Assembly (NCBI GenBank): GCA_964346495.1 | Contig: CAYFUW010000009.1 | Location: forward strand, 1 to 36,148 | Direction: 5' to 3' | From: JBGZFC01 sp964346495 | GTDB taxonomy: Bacteria > Bacteroidota > Bacteroidia > Bacteroidales > Dysgonomonadaceae | Length of the DNA: 36,148 nucleotides | Made by a program: the position numbers and the translations under genes | The notes under the pieces: generated by a model | What the model was told of the DNA's origin: nothing | Database searches by the model: none | The model's input: only the letters and a program-made list of their open reading frames with translations | In this document: positions 34,414 through 36,148 of the stretch, in pieces | Numbering within the stretch: position 1 is the first letter of the stretch | How the letters are laid out: each line of letters begins with the position of its first letter

Positions 34414-34459
34414 TACTATGCAAATATACGCTTTACATAGTAATATGCAATACATAGTA
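34414..34459. promoter_or_regulatory. Putative PadR operator repeats overlapping the padR promoter
   Basis: TACTATG (34414-34420) and CATAGTA (34436-34442) form an inverted repeat with a 15-bp spacer. CATAGTA recurs at 34453-34459, making TACATAGTA a direct repeat at 34434-34442 and 34451-34459. ATGCAA also occurs twice (34419-34424 and 34446-34451). These elements overlap the -33 and -7 boxes of the padR promoter and probably bind PadR itself. Confidence 0.6.
34421..34450 (-). promoter_or_regulatory. Promoter of the padR-pspC operon
   Basis: On the minus strand TTG (complement of 34448-34450) and TATATTTG (complement of 34421-34428) are separated by 19 bp, matching the Bacteroidetes consensus. 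This leaves about 28 bp to the padR ATG at 34392 and rules out the longer upstream start. Confidence 0.7.
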
Positions 34460-34574
34460 CCATATATTGCCAATTATTTAACTTTTTATAACTAAAATTG
34501 GATTGAAATCGATAAAAACAAGCACCAAATATATAACTTTACGATAATTATTCCCGTTTCAAACAAAAAACATG

Positions 34575-34582
34575 TAAATTTG
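34575..34582 (+). promoter_or_regulatory. -7 promoter box for coaBC
   Basis: TAAATTTG matches TAnnTTTG and lies 31 bp before the coaBC ATG. The upstream GTTTC at the expected -33 distance is a weak match. Confidence 0.45.
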
Positions 34583-34613
34583 CACTCAATAAAATCTACA
34601 CATTATTATATAT

Positions 34614-35825
34614 ATGTCTATGTCATCACTACAAGGTAAAAAAATAGTACTGGGAATAACCGGAAGTATAGCCGCATACAAATCGGCGTCACTTGTACGT
34701 CTGTTGGTAAAAAAAGGTGCGGAAGTGCAAGTAGTAATCACGCCTGCCGGGAAAGAGTTTATTACACCGCTTACCCTCTCTACCCTATCGGGCAAACCTG
34801 TAATAAGTGAGTTTTTCGCTTCAAAAGATGGCACTTGGCACAGTCACGTAGATTTAGGATTATGGGCAGACCTAATGCTGATTGCTCCGGCAACGGCAGC
34901 CACAATTGGAAAAATGGTTAGTGGCGTAGCTGACAATATGCTAATTACCACATATTTATCGATGAAAGCACCTGTTATTATTGCTCCGGCAATGGACTTA
35001 GACATGTATAAACACGTATCCACTCTAAGAAATATAAGGACTTTAAAGTCTGATGGAGTTAGAGTGATAGAAGCTGCCGAAGGCGAACTTGCAAGCCACT
35101 TGCATGGCAAAGGGCGTATGGAAGAGCCCGAAAATATTGTCTCTTATTTGGAAGATTTCTTTGCTGAACAACAGACTTTCAGCAAAAAAAAAATATTAAT
35201 CACGGCGGGACCAACCTATGAACGGATTGATCCTGTCCGATTTATAGGAAATTTCTCGACAGGGAAAATGGGCTTTGCCATTGCCGAAGCTTTTGCTGAG
35301 CGTGGTGCAGAAGTGATTCTGGTGTCGGGACCATCTGCACTGTCTGTTACTCATCCGAATATAACCAGAATTGATGTGGAATCGGCTCAAGAGATGTACG
35401 ATGCTACATTGAAATATTTCCCCGAAACAGATATCGCAATTATGTCGGCAGCAGTAGCAGATTATCGTCCCGAAAAATTTGCATCAGAAAAGATAAAACG
35501 TAAAGATGGCGAAAACCTATCTATTTCACTTACAACAAATCCCGATATAGCCGCCACTTTAGGAAAACAGAAACGCGATAATCAAATTCTTGTAGGTTTT
35601 GCATTGGAAACCGATAATGAGATGGAAAATGCCCAAACGAAAATGGCGAAAAAAAATCTCGACTTTATTGTTCTCAACTCTTTAAAAGATGAAGGTGCAG
35701 GATTTGGACACGACTCCAATAAAGTAACCGTTATTTCAAATCAAGGAAAAAGTTGGGCACTGGCATTGAAAAGCAAAAAAAAGATTGCAACAGAAATCAT
35801 TGAAATTGTCTCTAATAACTTTTGA
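34614..35825 (+). CDS. coaBC: Bifunctional phosphopantothenoylcysteine decarboxylase / phosphopantothenate-cysteine ligase
   Basis: This 403-aa cytoplasmic enzyme carries out two steps of coenzyme A synthesis. The N-terminal CoaC flavoprotein domain (about 1-190) has GITGSIAAYKS near 14-24, the catalytic His78 in WHSHVDL and the PAMDLDM substrate motif (the usual Asn is Asp, as commonly seen in this phylum), with a Gly-rich HGKGRMEEPE flap. The CoaB domain (about 192-403) begins KKILITAGPTYERIDPVRFIGNFSTGKMG and has AAVADYRPE and the KRKDGE region. An alternative start is Met3 (34620). It is a single gene, divergent from padR and followed by non-coding DNA; in many relatives recN or a DUF4835 gene comes next, but neither is seen before the window ends. 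Confidence 0.96.
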   Translation: MSMSSLQGKKIVLGITGSIAAYKSASLVRLLVKKGAEVQVVITPAGKEFITPLTLSTLSGKPVISEFFASKDGTWHSHVDLGLWADLMLIAPATAATIGKMVSGVADNMLITTYLSMKAPVIIAPAMDLDMYKHVSTLRNIRTLKSDGVRVIEAAEGELASHLHGKGRMEEPENIVSYLEDFFAEQQTFSKKKILITAGPTYERIDPVRFIGNFSTGKMGFAIAEAFAERGAEVILVSGPSALSVTHPNITRIDVESAQEMYDATLKYFPETDIAIMSAAVADYRPEKFASEKIKRKDGENLSISLTTNPDIAATLGKQKRDNQILVGFALETDNEMENAQTKMAKKNLDFIVLNSLKDEGAGFGHDSNKVTVISNQGKSWALALKSKKKIATEIIEIVSNNF

Positions 35826-36148
35826 CTCAAAAAAATGAATGCCTTCGGAAGAATTTGTAATCCCGAATTTTTAGTCCCTGTCAGTCCTACAAAGCTTGTA
35901 TTAAATCGCTATTAGACACTCAAAATTCAGAACTATCAAAAGTCTTGTACCTTGTCTTAAAAAAACAGAAAATGTGGGGAATTTTTCCCCACATTTTTTT
36001 ATCTCCTCATATACAAAATATGAAAAACATCTCAAATATAATGTAGATGTAAGTAACCTTACATGATGTTTATGTAACTTTTCAACTGTTTTTTTAAATA
36101 GTCGCCCCTTAAAATCTCCCAATCATTCGATATTAAGCAAAATAAATA
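35826..36148. other. Non-coding tail after coaBC
   Basis: I see no protein gene. The first 140 bp show no recognisable element. A strong terminator lies at 35969-35997. After it comes AT-rich DNA with a 7-bp inverted repeat, ATGTAAG (36047-36053) / CTTACAT (36058-36064), of unknown role. An open frame on the minus strand runs across the terminator and is not believed. Confidence 0.6.
35969..35997 (+). terminator. Rho-independent terminator downstream of coaBC
   Basis: A 13-bp perfect stem with core TGTGGGGAA/TTCCCCACA, a 3-nt T loop, an A-tract before and a T-tract to 36000. It lies about 145 bp after the coaBC stop and is symmetrical, so it may also stop leftward transcription from beyond the window. 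Confidence 0.88.

Noticed and set aside
34393..34473. Upstream in-frame extension of padR
   Set aside because: It covers the padR promoter and repeated operator-like sites, and adds residues not found in PadR proteins.
35901..36122. A 73-codon open frame on the minus strand at the right end
   Set aside because: It translates through the strong coaBC terminator hairpin and resembles no family.

Overview
The window is a chromosomal segment from an AT-rich member of the Bacteroidota, most likely Bacteroidales. The evidence is the gene content: GldH, a PSP1/RicT protein with the Cys-rich C-terminal region, a DUF5686 outer-membrane protein, a WbpM/PglF-type dehydratase with the Tyr-to-Met change, a Bacteroidetes-style S41 peptidase next to dCMP deaminase, and many S9 peptidases and lipoproteins. 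Recurrent TAnnTTTG promoter boxes, several with TTTG/TTG 18-22 bp upstream, and the general lack of strong Shine-Dalgarno sequences point the same way. The genus cannot be fixed from this sequence. The Nfn-like flavoprotein pair suggests a fermentative or anaerobic lifestyle.

Layout. 1-6793 (minus strand): a DUF3298-type lipoprotein, rsmG, ispE and a secreted S9 peptidase, then a 240-bp repeat-filled spacer, then an inositol-monophosphatase-family gene and a ZIP metal transporter. 7012-8850 (plus): an MsbA-like ABC exporter. 8865-13925 (minus): a membrane-bound nucleotide-sugar 4,6-dehydratase, an S41 peptidase, dCMP deaminase and nadC. 14103-16278 (plus): rlmH, a secreted alpha/beta hydrolase and a 67-aa membrane protein. 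16280-16951 (minus): an AlkD-like protein. 17089-20323 (plus): dipeptidase E and the two-gene Nfn-like flavoprotein pair. 20324-21087: a gene-poor interval with two putative divergent small hairpin RNAs and tRNA-Asp(GTC). 21088-23899 (minus): a lipoprotein S9 peptidase and a LolD-type ATPase. 24147-32049 (plus): a Lys-rich secreted protein, holB, ricT-like, gldH, dnaB, a small lipoprotein and a DUF5686 protein. 32147-34392 (minus): a padR-pspC regulatory pair. 34614-35825 (plus): coaBC, followed by a non-coding tail with a strong terminator.

Most of this is ordinary housekeeping and cell-envelope content. There is no CRISPR array, prophage, transposase or obvious defence island. The material most worth a second look is non-coding: (i) back-to-back promoters at 20642-20686 driving two hairpin RNAs that share a core motif; (ii) an inverted 21-bp copy of the tRNA-Asp 5' leader placed just after the S9 gene; (iii) a nested inverted repeat that supplies the stop codon of a peptidase and is preceded by three different short tandem repeats; and (iv) a repeated putative operator over the padR promoter. 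No computation or database search was run; family assignments rest on motifs read from the translations.
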